38,476 nt of DNA from Bacteroidetes bacterium HGW-Bacteroidetes-7 (GTDB lineage: Bacteria; Bacteroidota; Bacteroidia; Bacteroidales; UBA932): positions 1-38,476 of the forward strand of contig PHDA01000024.1 of the NCBI GenBank assembly GCA_002842465.1, written 5' to 3'. The notes beneath the pieces are model-generated. The model did not search any database. It saw only the letters and a list, made by a program, of their open reading frames with translations, and had not been told where the DNA came from. Positions 24,745 through 33,175 of this stretch are shown here, one piece after another; the stretch's first letter is position 1, and each line of letters begins with the position of its first letter. The position numbers and the translations under genes were made by a program.

Positions 24745-25467
24745 ATGCCCCAACTTCACAAATTTGGTTACAGAATTTCAATATTCACTGTAATTATCAC
24801 TGCAATAACATTTGCGATTGCGGTGTGTACTCCTCCCCTTTCGGGGCCGTTTTGCAAGGCGGATTGCTTTCAGTATCCCTTTACCGATATTTTAAGCCGC
24901 TTTCCGCGTGACTACTACTGGATGTATCCGGCCATGCTAATGGTTCTTGGATATATGGTTATGATTATTACATTGCATCAGGTGGCGCCGGAGGGTAAGA
25001 GGCATCTGACTCTGTCGGGGGTTGCGTTTGCTGTGATGGCGACGCTCACTCTTTTTGCCGATTATTTTATTCAGGTTTCGGTTATTCAGCCGAGTCTGCT
25101 CAACGGTGAGCATGATGGTATTTCGCTGCTTTCGCAGTTTAATCCGCATGGGTTGTTCATTGTGCTTGAAGAGGTGGGCCTTACCTTTATGGCTCTGTCG
25201 TTTCTCTTTATTGCCGCTGCTGTTGAGCCGGGGTACAAAGGCAAAAGGGTCATTCAGATAACAGCCATTTCCGGAATTTCGCTTACAGTTGTTGCCTTTG
25301 CGGCAATTTCGGCTCAGTTTGGTATTTTCAGAGAGTACCGTTTTGAGGTTGCAGTCATTACAATCACCTGGCTACAACTCATTATTCTGGGCATAATGTT
25401 CGCCCGTTATTTTAAATCAAGTTCAAAAAATCGGATGTTTTATCCGCCAGGAACAGGGGAATATTAA
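24745..25467 (+). CDS. Integral membrane protein, six predicted TM segments
   Basis: A 240-residue hydrophobic protein with about six membrane helices (near 13-32, 57-78, 89-115, 136-160, 170-196, 203-222). Loops include a Cys-rich stretch (CTPPLSGPFCKADCFQYPF) between helices 1 and 2. No specific family is recognised with certainty; it resembles DUF998/DUF4386-type membrane proteins. It begins 2 bp after the preceding stop, but its GC content is higher and the functions look unrelated, so co-transcription need not mean joint function. Its 3' end overlaps the convergent ATPase gene by 56 bp. Confidence 0.75.
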   Translation: MPQLHKFGYRISIFTVIITAITFAIAVCTPPLSGPFCKADCFQYPFTDILSRFPRDYYWMYPAMLMVLGYMVMIITLHQVAPEGKRHLTLSGVAFAVMATLTLFADYFIQVSVIQPSLLNGEHDGISLLSQFNPHGLFIVLEEVGLTFMALSFLFIAAAVEPGYKGKRVIQITAISGISLTVVAFAAISAQFGIFREYRFEVAVITITWLQLIILGIMFARYFKSSSKNRMFYPPGTGEY

Positions 25468-26728
25468 TCAACCCATCTTCATGCTTTAGATTTCTAAGTG
25501 AATAGCGAATAGAAGTCAGGGGAGAAAAAGTTTTCCGATAAACTGAGAGACTTTTGCTGCGAATATTTTCATCTGATTTTACCTCAATTGGAATTATGTC
25601 ATTTTTATACTGTAACAAAAAATCAACTTCGGCAATGTTTCCGGAGGTCCAGTAGCGCGGATGATTCTCGAATTGGTTAATCAGACTTTCCAGTATATAA
25701 TTTTCTGTCAGGGCACCTTTAAATTCCGTAAATAAGCGATTACCCTCAGTTATTGCAACAGGGTCAAGTGACGCCAACCTTCTTAACAGTCCAACATCAC
25801 ATAAATAAATCTTGAAAGCGGTCAGGTCGTCATAAGCAGAAACAGGTAACGATGGTTTTTCAGAGCGATTAACTCTGTGAACAAGCCCTGCATTTGTAAG
25901 CCATAGAAGGGCATCTTCATACTCTCTTGCTCTGGCTCCCGGTTTAACTGTTCTGTAAAGAAATTTCTTATTCTCTCTGGCTAGCTGAGACGGTATTGAT
26001 TCCCATATATAACCAATTTTTGGAATATCTTTATTATCTGCATGTTTGGAAAAATCCAGAGTGTAGGCGTTGATTATATTCATTAGAACATTCTGTGTCA
26101 ATGTAATATCTTTAGCTTCCAACAATGCAACAATTGCCTCCGGCATTCCGCCTGATAGGTAATACATCTTAAATTTTTCTATCAGATTACTATAAAAGAT
26201 ATCCGGCAGAGGCTCTATTGATTTGATACTATTTACATAATCACCCAGCTTTTCATCAGCAGCATATAGGAATTCTGTAAATGATACCGGATTTATGCGA
26301 ATAAAATCTACATTACCAACTGGAAAGGAGGCTCCTCTGCTCATTGCAACACCCAGCAGTGATCCGGCACAAGCAATTGAATATTCAGGAGACTCTTCAT
26401 TAAAATATTTTAATGAGTTTAAAGCCTGATTACACTCTTGAATCTCATCAAAAATTATCAGCGTTTGTCCCGGAATAATTGGTTTTCCTAAAACAAGTGA
26501 GAGATTTTGTATAATTCTATTTGGATCTTTTGTGTTATCAAAAAATTGTTTCAGTTCGGGTTGTCTGTCAAAATTAAAATAGGCAACTGAGTCAAAATAT
26601 GAATTACCAAATTTCTTTAAAAGCCATGTTTTACCCACCTGTCTGGCGCCCATTATAATCAATGGTTTCCGCGTTTTGCTTCTCTTCCATTCAACTAACT
26701 TAGTCAGGACCTCTCTCTTAATTTCCAT
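25412..26728 (-). CDS. ATP-binding protein with DUF4143 domain
   Basis: A 438-residue AAA-type ATPase. Walker A is GARQVGKT (27-34), Walker B QTLIIFDEIQEC, and a sensor-like motif SIACAGSLLGVAM follows. The C-terminal DUF4143 part contains FTEFKGALTENYILESL, then YWTSGNIAEVDFLLQYKNDIIPIEVKS. This last block has the (E/D)VDFLL...IEVK layout of a PD-(D/E)XK nuclease-like fold. Such proteins are abundant in Bacteroidota and archaea; their role is unclear, with transposon-like spread often suggested. It is divergent from the histidine kinase gene across a 219-bp region with a CRP-like palindrome. Its stop lies inside the convergent membrane protein gene. Confidence 0.88.
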   Translation of the reverse strand: MEIKREVLTKLVEWKRSKTRKPLIIMGARQVGKTWLLKKFGNSYFDSVAYFNFDRQPELKQFFDNTKDPNRIIQNLSLVLGKPIIPGQTLIIFDEIQECNQALNSLKYFNEESPEYSIACAGSLLGVAMSRGASFPVGNVDFIRINPVSFTEFLYAADEKLGDYVNSIKSIEPLPDIFYSNLIEKFKMYYLSGGMPEAIVALLEAKDITLTQNVLMNIINAYTLDFSKHADNKDIPKIGYIWESIPSQLARENKKFLYRTVKPGARAREYEDALLWLTNAGLVHRVNRSEKPSLPVSAYDDLTAFKIYLCDVGLLRRLASLDPVAITEGNRLFTEFKGALTENYILESLINQFENHPRYWTSGNIAEVDFLLQYKNDIIPIEVKSDENIRSKSLSVYRKTFSPLTSIRYSLRNLKHEDGLINIPLFLADKTSDFLNLI

Positions 26729-26767
26729 ATTAAATCAATTTATTATTCACATTTTTAATATGTTTTA

Positions 26768-26783
26768 TGTGATTTTTATCACA
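26768..26783. promoter_or_regulatory. CRP/FNR-family operator-like palindrome
   Basis: TGTGATTTTTATCACA matches the TGTGA-N6-TCACA consensus of CRP/FNR-type regulators exactly. It lies 40 bp upstream of the minus-strand ATPase start and 164 bp upstream of the histidine kinase ATG at 26948, in their shared divergent promoter region. Confidence 0.55.
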
Positions 26784-26947
26784 TTTTCCATACTTAAGTT
26801 GTGCAAATATACAAAACAATTTAAATCGGAGATACAATTTTTGCTATTTCAGTTATTAAGAAATTCTTAACAACTGCCTCCGAAATTTTTTATATCTTTA
26901 TAATAAGTTAATTCAACTTTGCACCGGGGATATTTAAATCTTTGATC

Positions 26948-28183
26948 ATGTGCCATTTAGACAACACCAAAGAACAGCTGATTGATGCTTTAAAACAACG
27001 TGAGCTTGAGATTGTTGAGGCATTAAAATTAAAGCGAGATTTGTACTCCGATCTGGCCAACTCGTTGCCTACAGGAATGTATCGCACGCGGGTGTTTTAT
27101 GATGTTTCGTTAATTGAAGATAAATGGTCAAGCTCTAAGGATTCACCCTATGTTATTGAATTTGCGAATGACCGCTTTTATGAAATTCTGCATTTAGACA
27201 AGCTCACTTTTGAAAAGAATCCCGGTATTATTAACGACCTTATTTACGAAGAGGATAAAGCAGATTTTGCAAGGCTTAATGTGGAGGCTAATTTGCACAA
27301 AATTCCATTTTCATGGGAGGGCCGCTTCTTAATTAATGATCAGATAATCTGGATTCATTTTAAATCAATTCCCCGCGTACTTGAGAATGGTGATATTATC
27401 TGGACAGGCACTTTGGAAGACATCTCCAGGCGTAAGCAAACCGAACAGGTGATAAGACATAAAAATGCCCAGCTTCAGAAACTCAACAGCGACAAAGACT
27501 ATTTAATGTCGGTTCTTGCGCATGATTTAAAGAGCCCGTTTAATACAATATTGGGCTTTATGGATCTGCTGATAAACAATTTACGCTCTTTTGATATTGA
27601 TGAAATTGAAAAACAGCTAATCTTAGTTAATGATTCGGCACTAAACGCTTTTCGTCTTCTTGAAGATATTTTACTCTGGGCACGCTCTCAATCCAACAAT
27701 CTGCAATTTGAGCCCAAAAAGGTAATTTTTAAGCCTATATGCGATAAAATTATCGAGACCCTTAAGCCAAATGCTCAAAATAAAAACATCTCAATTAATT
27801 ATACCGAATCTGAGCAAATATCCGTTTTTGCAGACATCAATATGCTCAATACCATTCTGCGCAACTTAATTTCAAACGCTATTAAATTCACAAACAACGG
27901 AGGCAGAATAACAATCAATGCACAACGCAGTGATTCCGGTACAACTGTCACGGTTTCTGACAATGGGGTTGGCATAGCACCGGAGATGTTGCCTAAGCTG
28001 TTTGATATTAAAGTTGTCTATTCGACAAAAGGTACAGCTCAGGAAAAGGGGACAGGTCTGGGGTTGTTGCTCTGCAAGGAGTTTGTTAATAAACACGGTG
28101 GCAAAATTTGGGTTGAGAGCCAATTAAAAAAAGGTAGTGAGTTTAAATTCACACTACCTTTAAATGAAACATTATCTACGTAA
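26948..28183 (+). CDS. PAS-domain sensor histidine kinase
   Basis: Start chosen at ATG 26948 rather than the upstream TTG. The ~411-residue protein has no membrane segment, so it is likely cytosolic. A helical start is followed by a PAS domain (about 50-165, ending TGTLEDISRRKQTEQ). HisKA follows with His192 in VLAHDLKSPFNTI, then a HATPase domain: N-box NLISNAIKF (N306, N310), G1 DNGVGIAPE and G2 GTGLGLLLCKEFV. It would phosphorylate an unlinked response regulator in response to a small ligand or redox signal; no regulator gene is adjacent. An upstream AACTTTG (about 26913) resembles the -7 box. Confidence 0.92.
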   Translation: MCHLDNTKEQLIDALKQRELEIVEALKLKRDLYSDLANSLPTGMYRTRVFYDVSLIEDKWSSSKDSPYVIEFANDRFYEILHLDKLTFEKNPGIINDLIYEEDKADFARLNVEANLHKIPFSWEGRFLINDQIIWIHFKSIPRVLENGDIIWTGTLEDISRRKQTEQVIRHKNAQLQKLNSDKDYLMSVLAHDLKSPFNTILGFMDLLINNLRSFDIDEIEKQLILVNDSALNAFRLLEDILLWARSQSNNLQFEPKKVIFKPICDKIIETLKPNAQNKNISINYTESEQISVFADINMLNTILRNLISNAIKFTNNGGRITINAQRSDSGTTVTVSDNGVGIAPEMLPKLFDIKVVYSTKGTAQEKGTGLGLLLCKEFVNKHGGKIWVESQLKKGSEFKFTLPLNETLST

Positions 28184-28227
28184 AAACTCTTCTGTTTTTC
28201 TGTTTTAAATCTCTCTGCTTTTCTGCT

Positions 28228-30339
28228 TTATTTCTTCATCCCAAAATAGATCCAAACATTCACCTCGGTGGCGTTAATCAGTGTGTGTGTCTGAATCTCT
28301 CCAATTGTGTATTGACAGTTTACAATATTCACCGATCCTTTTGGACTGTAAGAGAGGTATTGAATAACGGATTTGCCATCCCACTCAGAAAGGGTGAGAT
28401 CTGAGAATGAGACGCTTGCCTTAACTGCACGGCTGCTGAATGAGACATCGTTGTTTTGCAGTGTAACCGAGCCGCTTACCTTATTGTTTTTCATATCAAA
28501 TTCACACACCACAGAGTTCCCGCTGTAAGAAGCAGTGAATATCTTAGTGGCAGTACTGTATTTTCCGCTTAACAACGGATAGTTTGGCCAGTCGTCAGAT
28601 CTCACCTGCAGTGGTACCTCAACCGCAATACTCGAAGCGATATCTCCTGAAAAATTACCTCTTATATAAATTTTTGCCCAAACAGCATCAAATGCCAACC
28701 CCTTCTCAACCTTAAACTCTACTGTCTGCTTCTCTTTTGTGAGTGACAAATTCGGTTTCACTACCAAAATCCTGGCATTTCTGTCCTTCAAATCTTTAAG
28801 ATTTTCAATTATGAATTCGTCATAAGCCTTACCCATAAGAACAATTCCGCTTGCAGATGCCTGGTAAACCAAAAACTGACCAAGCCCCGATGCAGTAATC
28901 GACAGAGCATCCCCTGCCATGAGCTTGTCGTAGCTGAAATTAACCCTGTAAATCTGTGCAGACAAGGCCTCATAATCCCTCTCATAGGTCATTAATGTAT
29001 CTGCTTCGGTTGCAATGTTAAATGCCGCTGTTGTGTTGGTCAAAAGTGACGAGGATTGGAAGTCTGTATAAATTTTATTCCCGATATAATCTTCAAGAAA
29101 TTGTGTGTACATCTGCTCGAAAGTTGTGGCATGTGCCTGATTGACTGCCTCAACAGGGGTTGATACCGATTTGGCTTTAATAAGAGAGTACATATTTACA
29201 AGAGAGGTTGAGCCGTACTTTTGAACAAGGTATTTTACAAATGCCCCCATTCCATAGCCGTAATGCTCTGCATTCTCTGCCGGCCCTTTATATACCCCTT
29301 TGAGTGGTTCAAGATGGTGACCCTGTCTTACCAGAGGGTTATAGCCGCTTTGCCCTGTTGCCAGTGCCTCAAACCACACCGAACTCGCCTCGTCAAGCCA
29401 GTAAAACGGATCGTTGCTCACAAGCATTGCGGCTGTACTCATTGTACCGTAGAGTGATTTTGCAAAGTGGAAGAATTCGTGCCCTGCGGTTGCTCTAAGC
29501 TCTGTTGTGGAGGTGAGTTGAGTTGCGTTAAACTCCATGCTTGAGTAGTTGTGGCTCCACGGTGACATGCAAAAATAGCCAAAGACATTCTGCTGTCCGG
29601 ATGGGAATTTTTTAACCGTGACACTCATTGGCCATGAGGTTCTCTCTGCATAGGAGAACTGCAGGTCGTTTTTGATAATGTCGTATATCTGATCCAGATA
29701 GTCTCTAAGGTCAAAGGCAGCGCCCTTGTACTCGGTTGGTGCATACATCTTAAACTTTGAGTCTGCTTTTGTGGCCGGCAGCAATTCGTAGTTTTTGACA
29801 AGCCCGAATTTAACTGACAATGTTGTGTCGCGCAGTGTCCCGGCTCCTGCGTATGGGGTATAGTCGCACACATAGGTAGTGCCCGATTTGGTTGCATTCA
29901 CAAACACCGATGTCTGAACAATTTTTCGTTGTGATGGTATGTACTTCTCTTCGGTTACTGTCATCAGAAGGTTGTCCGGCGATCCGGTTGCGGGTGTAAT
30001 TGTAACCTTAATTGGTTTGGTAAAGTTTACCGGCACCCCCTTTACTTCATAAAATGTAGAGGATTCATATTCGCTGAAAGATGCTCCTGCGGTTGCCTTT
30101 TTTACCTCAAGCGGGTAAGGTTTTGAGAAGGTTCCCGATTCTATATTTACCTCAAGAGTTACATCTGTCAGTTTACCTCCGGTGGTTCCTATGGTTGCCG
30201 AGGTATTGTAGGTTGGCGGAGGAGGTGGATTCTCTCCGGGAGGGTTATTGCCCGGTGGATTTGGGGCATCAGGCTCCGGCTTTGTGCACGTGAGCAACAT
30301 AAGAGATGCAGCGAGCATAAATACTACTTTGTATTTCAT
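28228..30339 (-). CDS. Zinc metalloprotease-like lipoprotein
   Basis: A 703-residue lipoprotein: the signal peptide MKYKVVFMLAASLMLLTC has the lipidated Cys at 18, then a Pro/Asn-rich linker (about 22-42). A gluzincin-type zinc site is visible: H287-E288-F-F-H291 (TAGHEFFHFA), with the third ligand likely Glu317 in WLDEASSVWFEA, 26 residues on. An N-terminal Ig-like region (about 45-150) and a C-terminal beta-rich part (about 540-700) flank the catalytic domain. It probably acts at the cell surface on proteins or glycoproteins. The gene is convergent to the histidine kinase and divergent from the PEGA lipoprotein. Confidence 0.82.
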   Translation of the reverse strand: MKYKVVFMLAASLMLLTCTKPEPDAPNPPGNNPPGENPPPPPTYNTSATIGTTGGKLTDVTLEVNIESGTFSKPYPLEVKKATAGASFSEYESSTFYEVKGVPVNFTKPIKVTITPATGSPDNLLMTVTEEKYIPSQRKIVQTSVFVNATKSGTTYVCDYTPYAGAGTLRDTTLSVKFGLVKNYELLPATKADSKFKMYAPTEYKGAAFDLRDYLDQIYDIIKNDLQFSYAERTSWPMSVTVKKFPSGQQNVFGYFCMSPWSHNYSSMEFNATQLTSTTELRATAGHEFFHFAKSLYGTMSTAAMLVSNDPFYWLDEASSVWFEALATGQSGYNPLVRQGHHLEPLKGVYKGPAENAEHYGYGMGAFVKYLVQKYGSTSLVNMYSLIKAKSVSTPVEAVNQAHATTFEQMYTQFLEDYIGNKIYTDFQSSSLLTNTTAAFNIATEADTLMTYERDYEALSAQIYRVNFSYDKLMAGDALSITASGLGQFLVYQASASGIVLMGKAYDEFIIENLKDLKDRNARILVVKPNLSLTKEKQTVEFKVEKGLAFDAVWAKIYIRGNFSGDIASSIAVEVPLQVRSDDWPNYPLLSGKYSTATKIFTASYSGNSVVCEFDMKNNKVSGSVTLQNNDVSFSSRAVKASVSFSDLTLSEWDGKSVIQYLSYSPKGSVNIVNCQYTIGEIQTHTLINATEVNVWIYFGMKK

Positions 30340-30409
30340 ATTAAGAGTATTTGATATATTGTGTAATCAAAAATAACATTATTATTAAGTTAGGCAAGGG
30401 TAAAATTTA

Positions 30410-30417
30410 TAACTTTG
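30410..30417 (+). promoter_or_regulatory. Bacteroidota -7 promoter box
   Basis: TAACTTTG fits the TAnnTTTG consensus, 16 bp before the ATG of the PEGA lipoprotein at 30434. This implies a very short 5' leader. The -33 element is not clear. Confidence 0.5.
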
Positions 30418-30433
30418 CGTATATATTTACGAT

Positions 30434-30946
30434 ATGGATAAAAATTCTTTCACTATTAAAGCACTTGCAATACTGCTTGCAGGAGCGATTCTTTTCTCAA
30501 GTTGCGCAAGTTCAACAATGATCTACTCAAGCCCGGACGGCGCTAAGGTATTTCTTAACGGAGAGCCTGTTGGCAAAACTCCATACCTGCACACCGACAC
30601 CAAAATTGTAGGCAGCACAACAACCGTACGTCTGGAGAAAGAGGGCTACAATCCTTTTTACACAACATTTTCAAGAGACGAAGAGGTTGATGTGGGAGCA
30701 ATAATCGGAGGTATTTTTGTGTGGGTTCCTTTTTTGTGGACAATGAAGTACAAGGCTTCTCACACCTACGAAATGGTTCCCCTTTCGCTTGACGAAATGA
30801 CAAAATCAAACGCAGTTCAGCAGGACTCAACAAAAAACAGTGTAGAGAAGCTCAGAGAGCTTAAGCAGATGCTGGATGAAAAATTAATCACTCAGGAAGA
30901 GTTCGATAAGGCCAAAAAGAAGATTCTTGAGACGCCTGTGAACTAA
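30434..30946 (+). CDS. Lipoprotein with PEGA domain and C-terminal SHOCT motif
   Basis: 170 residues. The signal peptide ends ILFSSC, giving lipid-modified Cys24. A PEGA domain follows (SSPDGAKVFLNGEPVGKTPY, then EKEGYNPFYTTF), usually found in cell-surface proteins that bind other surface components. A hydrophobic stretch (VGAIIGGIFVWVPFLWTM, about 87-104) may insert in a membrane. The C-terminus reads EKLRELKQMLDEKLITQEEF and DKAKKKIL, a SHOCT oligomerisation motif. It is likely first in a short run with the DUF302 gene 24 bp downstream. Confidence 0.88.
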   Translation: MDKNSFTIKALAILLAGAILFSSCASSTMIYSSPDGAKVFLNGEPVGKTPYLHTDTKIVGSTTTVRLEKEGYNPFYTTFSRDEEVDVGAIIGGIFVWVPFLWTMKYKASHTYEMVPLSLDEMTKSNAVQQDSTKNSVEKLRELKQMLDEKLITQEEFDKAKKKILETPVN

Positions 30947-30970
30947 ATCTTCCATTAATATTTTTTGATT

Positions 30971-31396
30971 ATGGATGCCTTAAAAAATAACGGTATTTAC
31001 TCTATTTTCCCCGAAAGTGAAAGTAGTTACGACTTAGATACAACAGTTAACAAGCTTGTCGCTGAGATTGAGGCAAGGTCGTGGAACGTTTCGTTTACCC
31101 ACGATCTGCAGCAGACTATGAAGAAGCATGGCAAAGATGTGTTGCCGGTTAAGGTTCTTGCAATTTGCCACCCAAGCCACTCGGGCCAAATACTTGAAAA
31201 AGATCACGAGAGGGTTATCTCTTGCATGATGCCATGCAGGATTAGCATCTACAAAAAGAGTGACGGCAAAACCTACGTTTCAAGAATGAATCCCGCAATG
31301 ATGTCTCAGGTGATGGACCCGCTTACCGCTCAGGTGATGCAGGGTGCCGCTGCCGATGTCGAAGAGATTATTCAAAGCGCACTTAAAGCCGAATAA
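30971..31396 (+). CDS. DUF302 family protein
   Basis: Start set at ATG 30971. The 141-residue protein reads SFTHDLQQTMKKHGKDVLPV, VLAICHPSHSGQILEKDHER, SCMMPCRISIYKKSDGKTYV and SRMNPAMMSQVMDP. This is the standard layout of DUF302 proteins (CHP, PCRI.IY, MNP). The fold is known but the biochemical role is not; redox or metal binding has been suggested because of the conserved Cys/His. No signal peptide, so cytosolic. Confidence 0.88.
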   Translation: MDALKNNGIYSIFPESESSYDLDTTVNKLVAEIEARSWNVSFTHDLQQTMKKHGKDVLPVKVLAICHPSHSGQILEKDHERVISCMMPCRISIYKKSDGKTYVSRMNPAMMSQVMDPLTAQVMQGAAADVEEIIQSALKAE

Positions 31397-31436
31397 TATT
31401 TAGATAAGCTCCTAATTATTAATTAATCAATTTTTT

Positions 31437-32942
31437 ATGACAAAATCGTTTGATAATCTTAACCCCAACCCCCTGATTCAATTTCTTAAAAAACCCGCAA
31501 AAGAGTTTACAAAAGCAGATCTGATACATTACATAACAGCCAACGGAGTTAAAATGGTTAACTTCCGTTATGTAGGAGGAGACGGCAGATTAAAAACACT
31601 GAATTTTGTCATACAGAGTGCCAGCCACCTCGACAATATTCTCTCTTCCGGAGAGAGGGTCGATGGCAGCAGCCTCTTTAACTTCCTGGAGACCGGATCG
31701 AGTGACCTTTATGTGGTGCCGAGGTTTAAAACTGCATTTGTGAATCCTTTTTCTGATGTTCCTGCGGTAGATATTCTCTGTTCTTACTACGACAAGCATG
31801 GCAATCCGCTCTCAAGCGCTCCCGAAAACATAATGCTCAAGGCCCACCAGGCGCTCCTCGATAACACCGGCTACTCGCTGGAGGTTATGGGTGAGATTGA
31901 GTATTATGTAATCAGCGAGGCCGACTCTGCTTTCAAGGCTACAGACCAGAAGGGATATCACGAATCTTCTCCTTTTGTAAAGTGGGAGCAGCTAAGGACC
32001 GAGGCTATGATGGCTATGGCTCAGGCCGGTGCAAACATCAAATACAGCCACTCTGAGGTTGGCAACTTCTCAGATGGTGCTTATGATTACGAGCAAAACG
32101 AGATTGAGTTTCTTCCAACAAATGTAGAGGATGCTGCAAATCAGCTCATTATTGCTAAATGGATTCTTCGTGAAATCGCTTACAGATACGGTGTTACAAT
32201 AAGTCTTGCCCCAAAAATTACTGCCGGTAAAGCGGGCAGCGGCCTGCATATTCACATGAGGCCAATGAAAGGCGGGGTGAGTGCAGCACTTGAGGATGGT
32301 GCACTGAGCAACGTTTCCAAAAAGGTAATTGCAGGAATTCTTGATGTGGCCCCTGCCCTTTGCGCATTTGGAAACACAATTCCTACAAGCTACCTCCGCC
32401 TTGTTCCTCACCAGGAGGCTCCTACAAATGTATGCTGGGGTGAGAGAAACCGCTCGGCGCTAATCAGGGTTCCTCTTGGTTGGGTCGGGACGGGAGATAT
32501 GGTTGCTAAGGAGAATCCGCTTGAAAAGCCACTTGGCAGAGATCTTTCAGATAAACAGACCTTTGAGTTGAGAAGTCCCGACGGTTCTGCCGATATCTAC
32601 TTGCTAATCGCAGGTATTTGTGCCGGTGCCCGCCATGGTCTTGAGATGGAGAATGGTTTGGAGTTTGCCCAAAGAACATTTGTTGATGTTAACATCTTTG
32701 ATAGTAAGCACAAGGCAAAGCAGGACAACCTGCCTCAGTTGCCATATTCATGCTTGGCAGCATCGGAGGCTCTTCTTGCAAAGTCTGAGGTGTTCAAAAA
32801 GTATGATGTGTTTACCGACGAACTTCTCAATGGCATTGCCCGTCAACTCGCCTCCTATGATGATAAAAATCTGCGCGATACAATTTCGGGTAGCAACGAG
32901 GAGACCATGAAGGTGGTGAGCAGATTTATTCATTGCGGATAA
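31437..32942 (+). CDS. glnA: Glutamine synthetase, type I
   Basis: The enzyme joins ammonia to glutamate using ATP, the main entry of nitrogen. In this 501-residue protein the N-terminal beta-grasp part is followed by catalytic signatures. These are MGEIEYYV (substrate/metal Glu), YEQNEIEFLP, KAGSGLHIHM (ammonia/ATP site), NRSALIRVPLG (Arg loop) and FELRSPDGSADIYL (metal Glu and Arg). The length is near GSI (about 450-500), not the ~730 residues of GSIII. It is a single gene with a strong hairpin terminator about 120 bp downstream. No canonical adenylylation tyrosine site could be confirmed by eye. Confidence 0.93.
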   Translation: MTKSFDNLNPNPLIQFLKKPAKEFTKADLIHYITANGVKMVNFRYVGGDGRLKTLNFVIQSASHLDNILSSGERVDGSSLFNFLETGSSDLYVVPRFKTAFVNPFSDVPAVDILCSYYDKHGNPLSSAPENIMLKAHQALLDNTGYSLEVMGEIEYYVISEADSAFKATDQKGYHESSPFVKWEQLRTEAMMAMAQAGANIKYSHSEVGNFSDGAYDYEQNEIEFLPTNVEDAANQLIIAKWILREIAYRYGVTISLAPKITAGKAGSGLHIHMRPMKGGVSAALEDGALSNVSKKVIAGILDVAPALCAFGNTIPTSYLRLVPHQEAPTNVCWGERNRSALIRVPLGWVGTGDMVAKENPLEKPLGRDLSDKQTFELRSPDGSADIYLLIAGICAGARHGLEMENGLEFAQRTFVDVNIFDSKHKAKQDNLPQLPYSCLAASEALLAKSEVFKKYDVFTDELLNGIARQLASYDDKNLRDTISGSNEETMKVVSRFIHCG

Positions 32943-33065
32943 CAAGCTCAATCAGCGCAAACAGCAGTCTGCACAAATAACAGTCTGCACAAATAACAGT
33001 CAGAAAAAAGCAGCCTCAAGAGTGTTTAAATTCTGATTTTTCTAATATAACCGACTGATAAATTA

Positions 33066-33114
33066 TAACCGATTGATTAAATATTATGTTAATCAGTCGG
33101 TTATTGTTTTTTTT
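33066..33114 (+). terminator. Intrinsic terminator with a duplicated left arm
   Basis: TAACCGATTGATTAA (33066-33080) pairs with TTAATCAGTCGGTTA (33089-33103) over 15 bp with one G-T wobble and an 8-nt loop, then a T-rich run to 33114. A second copy of the left arm, AACCGACTGAT (about 33048-33058), could pair perfectly with the same right arm. The rest of the 233-bp gap holds a direct repeat, CAGTCTGCACAAATAA (from about 32968). Confidence 0.75.
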
Positions 33115-33175
33115 ACGTTTTGTGGACAAGGGTTTTAATTTAAAAGTGTAAATTAGAAGACTTAAACTTTGCGAT

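Noticed and set aside
29221..30293. Plus-strand frames inside the metalloprotease gene
   Set aside because: They are shadows of the minus-strand gene, whose signal peptide, lipobox and HEFFH site are clear.
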